The notes under the pieces: generated by a model
The model's database searches: none
The model's input: only the letters and a program-made list of their open reading frames with translations
Told to the model about the DNA's origin: nothing
Position numbers and translations under genes: made by a program
Shown here: piece after piece, positions 35,663 to 43,984 of the stretch
Numbering within the stretch: the first letter of the stretch is position 1
Layout: each line of letters begins with the position of its first letter
Source: Rhizobium mongolense subsp. loessense
GTDB taxonomy: Bacteria > Pseudomonadota > Alphaproteobacteria > Rhizobiales > Rhizobiaceae
Direction: 5' to 3'
Assembly: GCF_900099775.1 (NCBI RefSeq)
Contig: NZ_FMTM01000003.1
Location: forward strand, 124,001-188,000
Length of the DNA stretch: 64,000 nt

Positions 35663-38020
35663 TCACGAGGCTTGGGCGACCTCATTTACCACGGCTGTGA
35701 GGTCCTCGATCAATTTCGAAGCATTCTGTGGACGATGGAAGAGGTAGCCCTGACCGTAGTCAAGTCCCATCTGGTGTAGGGTGCGGCATTCTTCTTCGGT
35801 TTCGATGCCTTCCGCGATGACGGTACAGTCCATCTTATGCGAGAGCGTGGTGATGCCTTCGATGAGCATCCGGCTCTTGTGGCGGACGTCATCATTCGTG
35901 TCGTTGATCGACCGCGTGAAGGATTGGTCGACCTTAATGATGTCGACCGGGAAGCGGTTGAGATAGCTCAGCGACGAGTAGCCGGTACCGAAATCGTCAA
36001 GGGCGATGCGGCAGCCGAAAAGACGCAGTTCGGTGAGCACCATGCGTATTTGCGGATTGTCGTGCATCAGAACGGCTTCGGTGATTTCGACGACAATTCG
36101 ATCCGGACGGATGCCGTGCCGCCCGACGAGCCCGGCGAGGCGGGAGGGTAGGGCGGCCTCGAACTGCAGCGGCGAGAAATTGATCGCGAGATAGGTATCC
36201 TGCATGCCCGGAATCCGGGAGATACTCGCCAGATGCCCGATCGCCTTTTCCATGATGACGTTGCCGACGCGGACGATCTTGGCGGTCTCCTCGGCGACGT
36301 GGATGATGCCGGCCGGCGGCATCAGGCCCTTCTGCGGGTGGTTTAGGCGCAGGAGCGCTTCGAAGCCGGCGATGCGGCGATCGTCAAGGCCAACGATCGG
36401 CTGCAGATAGGCGTCGAACCAATCCTCGGCGAGACCATTTTCGATGTGGCTTTCGATCTCGGCGCGCGCCCTTGCGCTGTCCAGCATGCTGTTGTCGAAA
36501 ATCTGTGCGCCATTCTTGCCGTCGCGCTTCTTCGCATACATCGCCATATCCGACTTCTGCAGCAATTCGGCTGCATTCGACGCATGGCGCGGATAGATGG
36601 CGATGCCGATGCTGGCGCTCAGATGCAGGTCAGGGCCGAAAGGCGCCTCGAAGACTGTGGCAATCTGCTCGCACATCGCCTTGGCGCGCTTCTCGCCGTC
36701 CTTGGCCGGAAGCAGGATGGCGAATTCGTCGCCGCCAAGTCGCGCTGCCTGATCGGAGGGCGCTAGATGTTCGTTGAGCCGCTCGACGAGCTCGCGAAGC
36801 GCTCGATCGCCCTCGGCATGGCCCATATTGTCGTTGATCCACTTGAAGCGGTCGAGATCGATAAAGAGGCAGGCCAGCTCCTGGCCAGCGGCGTCGGCTT
36901 CGGCGATCTTGCCGTCGAGGGCGGTCTCGAAGCCTTGGCGGTTCAGCAGGCCGGTGAGATGGTCGGTAATCGCCTGGCGGTGGTTGCGGTCTTCCGAGGC
37001 CTTCAGTGCGGTTACGTCGGTCATGACCGACAGCGAGAGCTGGTTTGGTCTGGTGGCTGTCTTCGATTCCAGTATCAGCACGTCCATGATGCGGCCGTCT
37101 GCGCAGAGGAACTTTACGGTCACGTCCAGTGCCGCGCCATTCTCGAAACCTTCCTTGCGGTTTTGGAACGCGTCGCGGGTGTCGAACGTAACGAGTTCGG
37201 CAAATCTGCGACCGATCACCTCGCCCCGCCCGTAGCCCGTTGCGACCAGCCAATAGTCGCTGACCGCTATGATGCGATCCTCGTTGTCCAGTGAGAAGAG
37301 CATGGCGGGCGTGAGATTATAGATATCGGTTGCGAGGCGGTGGGCGAGTTTCAGTTCCTTTTCCTCGCTCTCCAGCTTCGTCTGCATCTCGTTGAAGCTG
37401 CGGGCGAGGCGGCCGATCTCATCGCTCGACTGCCAATCGACATGATGGCGCGATCCAAGCTGACGGGTGGCCTCTATGGCCGCGATAAGCCGCATGAGCG
37501 GCTGGATGACAAAGAGGCGGTTGCCAATCAGTGCGGTGCCGAAGACGGTGAGCACAGCGAAAATGAAGATCGATATGAAGACGACTTCTTCATGCTTGAG
37601 GCCGGAGAAGAGGCTAAGCTTCGGATAATAGACCGCAATGCTGCCTAGGTTCTTCGGACCGTCGACCGTGTTGTAGATGATTGCGCGGGAAACCTGAACG
37701 AGCTCGCCGTCAAAGGATTTCGGGATGGTCGATTGCGTCACGTTGAGCTGACTGGATTGATCGCGAACCTCGACCTTCACGATGGCGCCCTGCGAAACCA
37801 TCGTGGCACTGATCTGGGTTACGCTGTCTTCGTCGAGATCCCAGAGCGGCTTTGCGAGTGCCTGAGAATTGGCAACCAGAAGAACGGAGATGTGGTCGCG
37901 TATTTCCTTATCGGCGCGCTCGGAAGAAAGGAATAGAAACAATACAAAAAGCGGAGCGACAAATATGAGAAGCGCCCCGCAAACAATCGCAAAAAATCTG
38001 TTCTCAACGGAATTGTTCAT
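35663..38020 (-). CDS. Membrane c-di-GMP enzyme with sensor, HAMP, PAS, GGDEF and EAL domains
   Basis: A 785-residue protein from ATG at 38020 (GGGGAG upstream). TM1 lies at about 7-32 and TM2 at about 146-172, with a periplasmic sensor of about 110 residues between. HAMP follows (about 173-225), then PAS (about 235-345). The GGDEF domain has RLGGDEFAIL at about 427-436, an intact cyclase active site. The EAL domain has FEALLRLNHP near 553-562, DDFGTGYSSLSYL and VIAEGIETEEE, all diesterase residues that I can check. Both c-di-GMP synthesis and breakdown are therefore possible. The downstream solute-binding protein is the likely signal input. Confidence 0.92.
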   Translation of the reverse strand: MNNSVENRFFAIVCGALLIFVAPLFVLFLFLSSERADKEIRDHISVLLVANSQALAKPLWDLDEDSVTQISATMVSQGAIVKVEVRDQSSQLNVTQSTIPKSFDGELVQVSRAIIYNTVDGPKNLGSIAVYYPKLSLFSGLKHEEVVFISIFIFAVLTVFGTALIGNRLFVIQPLMRLIAAIEATRQLGSRHHVDWQSSDEIGRLARSFNEMQTKLESEEKELKLAHRLATDIYNLTPAMLFSLDNEDRIIAVSDYWLVATGYGRGEVIGRRFAELVTFDTRDAFQNRKEGFENGAALDVTVKFLCADGRIMDVLILESKTATRPNQLSLSVMTDVTALKASEDRNHRQAITDHLTGLLNRQGFETALDGKIAEADAAGQELACLFIDLDRFKWINDNMGHAEGDRALRELVERLNEHLAPSDQAARLGGDEFAILLPAKDGEKRAKAMCEQIATVFEAPFGPDLHLSASIGIAIYPRHASNAAELLQKSDMAMYAKKRDGKNGAQIFDNSMLDSARARAEIESHIENGLAEDWFDAYLQPIVGLDDRRIAGFEALLRLNHPQKGLMPPAGIIHVAEETAKIVRVGNVIMEKAIGHLASISRIPGMQDTYLAINFSPLQFEAALPSRLAGLVGRHGIRPDRIVVEITEAVLMHDNPQIRMVLTELRLFGCRIALDDFGTGYSSLSYLNRFPVDIIKVDQSFTRSINDTNDDVRHKSRMLIEGITTLSHKMDCTVIAEGIETEEECRTLHQMGLDYGQGYLFHRPQNASKLIEDLTAVVNEVAQAS

Positions 38021-38145
38021 GGTTCCGTTTTCTCCCCGGGCTCTCACTTCGCGGCCATACGGCAAAGAGCGGCAAGTGTAGAAATGCTTGGGGAATGCTT
38101 TCACGAATGTGTTAAATGTTGCTGAAGTGGCTCGCGTTAAAATTG

Positions 38146-38180
38146 ATAAGGCCCGCCTTCCAGGGGAAAGCGGGCCTTAT
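38146..38180 (-). terminator. Intrinsic terminator of rplY
   Basis: ATAAGGCCCGC at 38146-38156 and GCGGGCCTTAT at 38170-38180 make a perfect 11-base stem with a 13-base loop, 23 bases after the rplY stop on the minus strand, with an A/T-rich tail. It separates rplY from the c-di-GMP gene. Confidence 0.8.
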
Positions 38181-38203
38181 AATTACGAATTAGTGTATGC
38201 GGA

Positions 38204-38824
38204 TTATGCTTCCGCTTCGCCTTCGCCTTCGCCTTCAGCCGGAGCTTCTTCTTCAACGCCAGCGGCCGGAGCAACGATCGTTGCGATCGTGAAATCGCGG
38301 TCGATGACCGTTGTTACGCCCTTCGGCAGTGTGACTTCGGAGATATGGATGCTGTCGCCGATCTTCTTGCCGGAGAGGTCGATATCGAAGAATTCCGGGA
38401 TCGCATCAGCCGGGCAATGAACTTCGATTGTGTGGCGAACGATGTTCAAAACGCCGCCGATCTTCACCTGCGACTTCTCTTCGTTGATGAAGTGAACCGG
38501 GATCTCGACGGTGACCTGCGTGTTGCCGGAGACGCGGAGGAAATCCACGTGCATCGTGAAGTCGCGAACCGGATCGAGCTGATAGTCCTTCGGCAGAACT
38601 TTGTACTTCTTGCCGCCGACGTCGATCGTCGCGACAGTGGTCATGAAACTACCGGCATGAATGCGCTTCGTCACCTCATTGGTGCTGAGAGCGATAGAAA
38701 TGGGGGCCTGCTTGTCACCATAGATGACAGCTGGAATCAAACCGTTGCGGCGAAGTTCACGGGCGGACCCCTTACCAACCCGTTCGCGCGCCTCGGCCTT
38801 GAGCTCGTAAGTTTCCTGGCTCAT
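38204..38824 (-). CDS. rplY: 50S ribosomal protein L25 (CTC form)
   Basis: A 206-residue protein, longer than the 94-residue E. coli L25 because it has the CTC C-terminal domain. [31 protein letters not shown] (start region, about 5-35) is the L25 RNA-binding domain. [20 protein letters not shown] and the Glu/Gly-rich tail ([16 protein letters not shown]) are typical. It binds 5S rRNA. A minus-strand promoter of the form CTTGCG-18-TATAGC is visible at 38946-38975. It is upstream of pth and ychF, but other genes lie between. Confidence 0.95.
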   Translation of the reverse strand: MSQETYELKAEARERVGKGSARELRRNGLIPAVIYGDKQAPISIALSTNEVTKRIHAGSFMTTVATIDVGGKKYKVLPKDYQLDPVRDFTMHVDFLRVSGNTQVTVEIPVHFINEEKSQVKIGGVLNIVRHTIEVHCPADAIPEFFDIDLSGKKIGDSIHISEVTLPKGVTTVIDRDFTIATIVAPAAGVEEEAPAEGEGEGEAEA

Positions 38825-38945
38825 GGCTATTCCTTTCGAGGTTATTTGGAGAGTCTCCGTCCGGTATCAACCTTCCGATGACTGGAGGGGCGTTTGGGCC
38901 TTCCTCATCCGCGTTGCCTCCAAGGGTGTCTGCGCGGACGCGTGC

Positions 38946-38975
38946 GCTATAGTATAAGTGACGCGGAAACGCAAG
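38946..38975 (-). promoter_or_regulatory. Candidate rplY promoter
   Basis: On the minus strand, CTTGCG (38975-38970) is followed after 18 bases by TATAGC (38951-38946), a fair match to the alphaproteobacterial housekeeping consensus (CTTGAC/TATAAT-like). The predicted start would lie about 115 bases before the rplY ATG. The rest of the 367-base gap holds the promoter of the divergent 39192 gene and a small hairpin (GGCTTG/CAAGCC, 39112-39132). Confidence 0.4.
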
Positions 38976-39191
38976 GCGACGCGGCCCCTATATCTCGGGT
39001 TGCCGGTCAGTGCCAGGATATTGTGAAATAAAGGAATCCTACGCCGTAATACAATATAGACTGAACCGGTATGAAATTCGGTTTCTAAATGTTGCGATTC
39101 AGCAGCTAGAGGGCTTGCCTTTTCGACAAGCCTGAGTTGACATCCGGCCGCGTACATTCTCACATGACCGCCGAGGCGGAGGAGCACATTC

Positions 39192-40661
39192 ATGCGGTAC
39201 AGGCTGATGACGGCGACGAGCGCCGTCGTTCTCGGATTGATGACGGCGGCCCATGCGGCTGAGATCGACCGGGATGGTGCAAACGCCATTCGCGACAATC
39301 TCAACAGCCTGCTGCCCGAAGACATTGCCAAGAGCGGCGTCGTCGCCGTCAATCCGGCCGGTGCGCGCTACGAGATCATCTACGACCTGGCCAAGCTCCT
39401 TTCCAAGGTCAACCCGGCGGATTTTGCGATCAACGGCCTGAAACCGATTTCGATGTTCGCCACGCCGCGGGACAACGGGCTCTGGAATGTCGAAGGCGAC
39501 AACAGCCTGAACGTTTCCGGACATTTCAAGGGACCGGACCAGAAACGCACCGATTTTACCTATTCCATCGCCTCAATGGTCTATACCTCGGTCTTCGATC
39601 CGGCGATCAGCTATTTTCGCTCCGGCGATTTCAGCGCCAAGGATATCAAAGTCACGACCGCGACCGATACCGAACAGGTCAACGCCAGCTTCGGCGAGAT
39701 GAAATACAAGCTTACCTCCGCTGATGGCGCTTCCGCCGACAGGACGGACTTTGCGGCGAACGGTACTCTGACAGCGTTTGCCGAGCAGGTGAGCGGGAAG
39801 GAAATGCCGCCGCTCCAGATCACTGCCGATACCATCGATTTCGACGCCAAGGTCAACAGCCTTCCGGCAAAGCGATTGAGAGACATTGTCGTCTTCGCAC
39901 TCGACCATGCCGAGGAAAAGCAGATGAGCAAGGAGAGCGAGGAAAGGCTGAAGGGCATGCTGCGCGACGCTTTTCCGCTGATCTCTTCGCTCGAGGAAAC
40001 GATCACCCTCAACAATCTCGCGGTGACGAGTGCTGCGGGCGGAGGCGGCTCCAAGAGCTTCGGCTACCGCCTGGCAGTCAATGGGCCGAGCAATGCAACG
40101 CAGGTTGGCGTTGCATTGACTGCTGCCGACGTCACATTTGACAGCCCGATGGTTCCGGCCGCCTATTCCGCCTTTCTGCCGAAGGCAGTCGATGTGCAGT
40201 TCGCCATCCCGGATATGGACTTTGCGGCTTTTGGTGACGAATTCATGAAACTTGATCTCACCAAGCCGCCGGAGGGCGGGGAGGACGCGGGCAAGAAGGC
40301 CGTGGAGCGGCTTTTCCGCGATGGCAAGTTTGTGATCGACTTTCCGAAGGTCAGCGCCAAGTCCGGCGTCTACGACATCGACATATCCGCAAAGGTCGAG
40401 AGCCGCATCGATGCGGGCAAGGACGACTATGCGCTGCAGGCCTCCATTCTGGCGCGCGACTACGACAAGACCATCGCGGCGGTTCAGGAGCTTGCCAAAA
40501 CCAATCCCGACCTCAATCAGGCGTCCTTCGGAATGCTGATGGTCAAGGGTTTCGCCAAGACCGATCCCGACGGCAGGCAGCGCTGGGACGTGACGGTCAG
40601 CCCCGATGGCACGGTGACCGTCAACGGTCAGCAGCTCAAGGGGCCGGATAAGCCGGAATGA
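39192..40661 (+). CDS. Secreted protein of DUF2125/DUF945-like type
   Basis: A 489-residue protein with a signal peptide ending after AHAA (about residue 22). It is preceded by GGAGG 9 bases before the ATG. The mature part is rich in alternating charged and polar strands with repeating K-V-x-S patterns and no catalytic motif that I can see. The overall look (periplasmic beta-rich, terminal NGQQLKGPDKPE) resembles DUF2125/DUF945 families, but I give that as a guess. It is transcribed alone between rplY (divergent) and a 2H phosphoesterase. Confidence 0.6.
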   Translation: MRYRLMTATSAVVLGLMTAAHAAEIDRDGANAIRDNLNSLLPEDIAKSGVVAVNPAGARYEIIYDLAKLLSKVNPADFAINGLKPISMFATPRDNGLWNVEGDNSLNVSGHFKGPDQKRTDFTYSIASMVYTSVFDPAISYFRSGDFSAKDIKVTTATDTEQVNASFGEMKYKLTSADGASADRTDFAANGTLTAFAEQVSGKEMPPLQITADTIDFDAKVNSLPAKRLRDIVVFALDHAEEKQMSKESEERLKGMLRDAFPLISSLEETITLNNLAVTSAAGGGGSKSFGYRLAVNGPSNATQVGVALTAADVTFDSPMVPAAYSAFLPKAVDVQFAIPDMDFAAFGDEFMKLDLTKPPEGGEDAGKKAVERLFRDGKFVIDFPKVSAKSGVYDIDISAKVESRIDAGKDDYALQASILARDYDKTIAAVQELAKTNPDLNQASFGMLMVKGFAKTDPDGRQRWDVTVSPDGTVTVNGQQLKGPDKPE

Positions 40662-40748
40662 TTTTGCTGAACATCAGGCGACGATGATCGTCACGGCCAC
40701 CTTGAGCGCCTAAAAGTGGCCGACAATGGCGTCGGAGGCGCTTTGCGC

Positions 40749-41270
40749 ATGCCTCATGCGATAAGTCTGAAATGCTTAAACGAGACCGCATTGCCGATAG
40801 TCGAGCTTTGGCAGGAAGCGTCCGCATTCGAACCTGCTCCATCGATGAAGGCCCTAGACTATCCTGCCCATGTGACCTTAGCGGTATATGAGGATTTTGC
40901 GCCCACCGATGTGCTGACCCGAATTTTAGGCACTCAATCTGCGATACCCGTGACTTTTTCGGGTATTCGCTATTTTCAAAACGAATTCTTAGTGTTGTGG
41001 GCGCGTCCTGTATCGAATGGCCGGCTGCTGCAACTTCACGCGGCCGTCCACAGTGAAATAGACCCAGCGCTCTGCCGTGAGCACTATCGCCCCGATTTCT
41101 GGGTGCCTCATTGCACGATCGCAATGAAGATCCCCGGGGCCATGTTCGAGCCTGCCATCAAATGGGCATCCGAAAAGCAGGCGGAATTCTCCGTTACATT
41201 CGACGCGTTGGATATTGTGCGGTTTGCGCCAGTCGAGATCTTAAGTGAAGTCAAGTTGACCACACAATGA
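40749..41270 (+). CDS. 2H phosphoesterase (2'-5' RNA ligase superfamily)
   Basis: A 173-residue protein from ATG 40749 with both H-x-T/S-x motifs: HVTLAVYED (about residues 40-48) and HCTIAMKI (about 121-128). These form the symmetrical active site of 2H phosphoesterases such as 2'-5' RNA ligases and cyclic phosphodiesterases. It should be a cytosolic enzyme acting on 2',3'-cyclic or 2'-5' phosphodiesters. The longer frame from 40716 has no better start. It is not linked to RNA-repair genes here. Confidence 0.82.
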   Translation: MPHAISLKCLNETALPIVELWQEASAFEPAPSMKALDYPAHVTLAVYEDFAPTDVLTRILGTQSAIPVTFSGIRYFQNEFLVLWARPVSNGRLLQLHAAVHSEIDPALCREHYRPDFWVPHCTIAMKIPGAMFEPAIKWASEKQAEFSVTFDALDIVRFAPVEILSEVKLTTQ

Positions 41271-41360
41271 CCCCACACAGTCGCCCTTCCAAACCGCTAT
41301 GCCAAGTCGGGCTCGCGGCGGGTCCTGTGGACCAACATCATCGCCGGCACCGCCCGATGA

Positions 41361-41924
41361 TCAGAAGCGACACTCGCCGCCGCTGATGATCCGGAAGCCT
41401 GCATTGCCTGCCTCGCAGGGGTTCGGGAAGGTCTGTGTTTGGCGGCCGCGCTGGCCGCAGACCGGCGCATATTCGCGCGTGCAGATGCCGCCCGGGCGTT
41501 CCGGACGGTCAGGTCTGTCCGGACGGTCAGGTCTGTCCGGGCGATCCGGCCAGTCGGGGCGCCCGGGACGATCCGGCCAGTCGGGGCGCCCGGGACGATC
41601 CGGCCAGTCGGGGCGCCCGGGACGATCCGGATCGGGGCGCGCAAAGGGCGGCGGTGCGCGGCGGCATTCGCCGCGGCCGACGATCATGAAGCCGCTGTTG
41701 CGGGCTTGGCAGGCATTTCCGAAGGTTTGAAGGCGGCCGCCGCGTTCGCCGCAGACCGGCGCATATTCCATGGTGCACATTTGCTGCTGCGGCGGCCACG
41801 GGCGGGGCGGCGGGCGCGATGGACCGGGATCGACCTCCACCGTGCAGGCGGTAAGCAGGGGAACAAGCGCGAGAAGCGCGAAGTGCTTCGAGCCTACTGA
41901 ACATTTCATATTGATTGCCGTCAT
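41361..41924 (-). CDS. Lipoprotein with two Kazal-type inhibitor domains and a tandem-repeat linker
   Basis: A 187-residue protein from ATG at 41924, with GGGAAG 5 bases upstream. The lipobox LTAC (about residues 24-27) directs lipid attachment. Two Kazal-like domains follow: CTMEYAPVCGERGGR...GNACQARNSGF (first) and CTREYAPVCGQRGRQ...PNPCEAGNAGF (second), each with the C-x6-C and later Cys spacing of serine-protease inhibitors. Between them sits a Pro/Arg/Asp linker, PGRPDWPDR three times plus PDR units, made of exact DNA repeats. It may inhibit proteases of predators or hosts at the cell surface; that role is inference. Confidence 0.8.
   Translation of the reverse strand: MTAINMKCSVGSKHFALLALVPLLTACTVEVDPGPSRPPPRPWPPQQQMCTMEYAPVCGERGGRLQTFGNACQARNSGFMIVGRGECRRAPPPFARPDPDRPGRPDWPDRPGRPDWPDRPGRPDWPDRPDRPDRPDRPDRPERPGGICTREYAPVCGQRGRQTQTFPNPCEAGNAGFRIISGGECRF
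41503..41623. repeat. In-frame minisatellites in the Kazal lipoprotein gene
   Basis: An 18-base unit is repeated twice (41503-41520, 41521-41538), followed by a 27-base unit three times (41543-41623). All copies are identical in the given sequence and the units are multiples of three, so gains and losses of copies keep the reading frame and lengthen or shorten the linker between the two Kazal domains. Confidence 0.85.
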
Positions 41925-42028
41925 ATGGCTTCCCATGCAAATCACTTTGCGCGAGACTAGCCGAAAGCGCGCCGCCGAAGAAGACGCAAAATACAACCTT
42001 GCCTATCTTTTTCTAAACGAGGAAACTC

Positions 42029-42961
42029 TTAGTCGAAGAGACTGGAAACAGATTCTTCTTGGCTGGTGCGGTTGATCGCTTCGCCGATAAGGGTTGCAGT
42101 CGTGATGACGCGGATATTGTGGGCCGACTGGACGGCGGTGGTCGGCTGGATAGAGTCGGTGATCACCAGTTCGCGCAGCTTCGAGGAGGTGATGCGGGTG
42201 ACCGCGCCGCCGGAAAGAACGCCGTGGGTGATGTAGGCGGTGACGCTTGCCGCACCTTGGGCCAGCAACGCATCGGCGGCGTTGCAAAGCGTGCCGCCGG
42301 AATCGACGATGTCGTCAATAAGCAGGCAATCCTTGCCTTCGACGTCGCCGATGATGTTCATGACTTCGGATTCACCTGGACGGTCACGGCGCTTGTCCAC
42401 GATCGCCAGAAGACAGTCGAGGCGTTTGGCAAGCGAACGGGCGCGGACGACGCCGCCGACGTCCGGCGAAACGACCATGACGTTGCTGATGTCGTAGTTG
42501 GCCTTGATATCGCGCGTCAGAACTGGAACGGCGTAGAGGTTGTCCGTCGGGATGTCGAAGAATCCCTGAATCTGGCCGGCATGCAGGTCGAGCGTCAGAA
42601 CGCGGTCGGCACCGGCCTCGGTGATAAGGTTGGCGACCAGCTTCGCGGAGATCGGCGTGCGCCCTGAGGCGCGGCGATCCTGGCGGGCATAACCGAAATA
42701 GGGAAGGACTGCCGTGATGCGGCGCGCGGACGAACGGCGCATCGCATCGATCATAATCAGCAGTTCCATCAGATGATCGTTCGTCGGAAAGGAGGTCGAC
42801 TGGACGACGAAGACGTCTTCACCGCGGACGTTTTCCTGGATTTCGACGAAGATTTCCTGATCGGCAAATCTTCTGACGCTGGCCTTGCCCAAGGGCACAT
42901 TGAGATAGGTGCAGATCGCTTCGGCAAGATGCCGGTTCGAATTGCCTGCGAAAACCTTCAT
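42029..42961 (-). CDS. prs: Ribose-phosphate pyrophosphokinase
   Basis: A 310-residue PRPP synthetase. [20 protein letters not shown], then [21 protein letters not shown], the ATP region [20 protein letters not shown] (about 97-116), [20 protein letters not shown] and the PRPP loop [20 protein letters not shown] (about 212-231) are all family standards. It supplies PRPP for purine, pyrimidine, His and Trp synthesis and for apt in this window. It stands alone here; in other genomes it neighbours rplY. Confidence 0.96.
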   Translation of the reverse strand: MKVFAGNSNRHLAEAICTYLNVPLGKASVRRFADQEIFVEIQENVRGEDVFVVQSTSFPTNDHLMELLIMIDAMRRSSARRITAVLPYFGYARQDRRASGRTPISAKLVANLITEAGADRVLTLDLHAGQIQGFFDIPTDNLYAVPVLTRDIKANYDISNVMVVSPDVGGVVRARSLAKRLDCLLAIVDKRRDRPGESEVMNIIGDVEGKDCLLIDDIVDSGGTLCNAADALLAQGAASVTAYITHGVLSGGAVTRITSSKLRELVITDSIQPTTAVQSAHNIRVITTATLIGEAINRTSQEESVSSLFD

Positions 42962-43066
42962 TTTGGCCCGCCTGTTGTCTGCTGATAGCCGCGCTTTTTA
43001 GCCAGCTTGCTTCCGAATGCAAGCGCAAAGGCGCCACAGGCTTTGATATTTGTAAAAAGCCTGTTG

Positions 43067-43888
43067 CTAACCGTCGCGCGTCTGCCGCCAGGAATTAAAC
43101 TCGGCGATCGTTTTCGTGGCGATCTGCTGCATGACGGAGGCAGGAACGCCGACCCAGGGATCCTGTGCAGCGGAAGGCACCTTTTCCTGGCCCTGGATGC
43201 GGTGCAGGCGGGCGCCGCTGCCGTCGAGGATATCCCAGACGTAAACGACGGTCACGTTGCCCTCGTCGGTAAAGGCCGAGAGATAACCCTTCAGGATATA
43301 ATCGCTGCTGGTGTCGTTCGAACTCTTGATCGAGATACCGTGAGAACGCGCCTCGGCTCCGAGCTGGCGGGAAAGCGGCGTCACCGCTTGGACGGGAGCA
43401 CCGATAATCGGCAGGAAGCGAACGGTATTGCCGCCGATTGCGGATGAGGCGGCAGGATCGATGGCTGCGACCCGTTTCTGCTGGCGGGCAGGGGCCAGAT
43501 TGCCCATGTCTTCTTCTTCGGCCTGCGCATTGGAAACCGGTTCGGCAAGCGTCCGGCCTTCGACCGGCGGCGAAGCTGCGGGCGAGGGTCCGCGCCGGGC
43601 AAGCGCGTCGGCCTGCTCCTGCATTGTCGTCGGCGGCGCGCCGGGACCGGATCTGTAAGTCTGATTGTTGTATGCCGGGTGATAGCCGGCCTGCCTCGAT
43701 TCGTCAGCAAAGGCCCGCGGAGGCGCTGAGCCTGCCATGCGCTCGACTTCGCGCTGGGTGACGGGTGAGGAGCGGCCAAGCGACGAGTCGCCAATATCGA
43801 CTTGCGGTGTCAACGCATCGGTGGTGTTGCAAGCGGAAAGCGCGGCCAGGCAGGCAAGGAGCATCGGCGCAGTCTGAGCTCGCGTCAT
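43067..43888 (-). CDS. Rhizobial lipoprotein of unknown function
   Basis: A 273-residue protein from ATG 43888 (GGAAGGGA 8 bases upstream). The signal MTRAQTAPMLLACLAALSAC ends in a lipobox Cys at residue 20, so it is a lipoprotein. About residues 25-140 are a disordered Pro/Ala-rich stretch; the second half (SDYILKGYLSAFTDEGNVTV, then DGSGARLHRIQGQEKV) looks like a folded beta domain. It is placed alone between prs and the M24 gene. I recognise no named family. Confidence 0.7.
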   Translation of the reverse strand: MTRAQTAPMLLACLAALSACNTTDALTPQVDIGDSSLGRSSPVTQREVERMAGSAPPRAFADESRQAGYHPAYNNQTYRSGPGAPPTTMQEQADALARRGPSPAASPPVEGRTLAEPVSNAQAEEEDMGNLAPARQQKRVAAIDPAASSAIGGNTVRFLPIIGAPVQAVTPLSRQLGAEARSHGISIKSSNDTSSDYILKGYLSAFTDEGNVTVVYVWDILDGSGARLHRIQGQEKVPSAAQDPWVGVPASVMQQIATKTIAEFNSWRQTRDG

Positions 43889-43984
43889 CGCTTTCGTCCC
43901 TTCCCTCATTCGCATCAGCCCGCCTGATTTATGGGGGCGGGGGCTGTCGGCTGTCAATTCCGGATTCTTGCCGGTGATTGCCCG

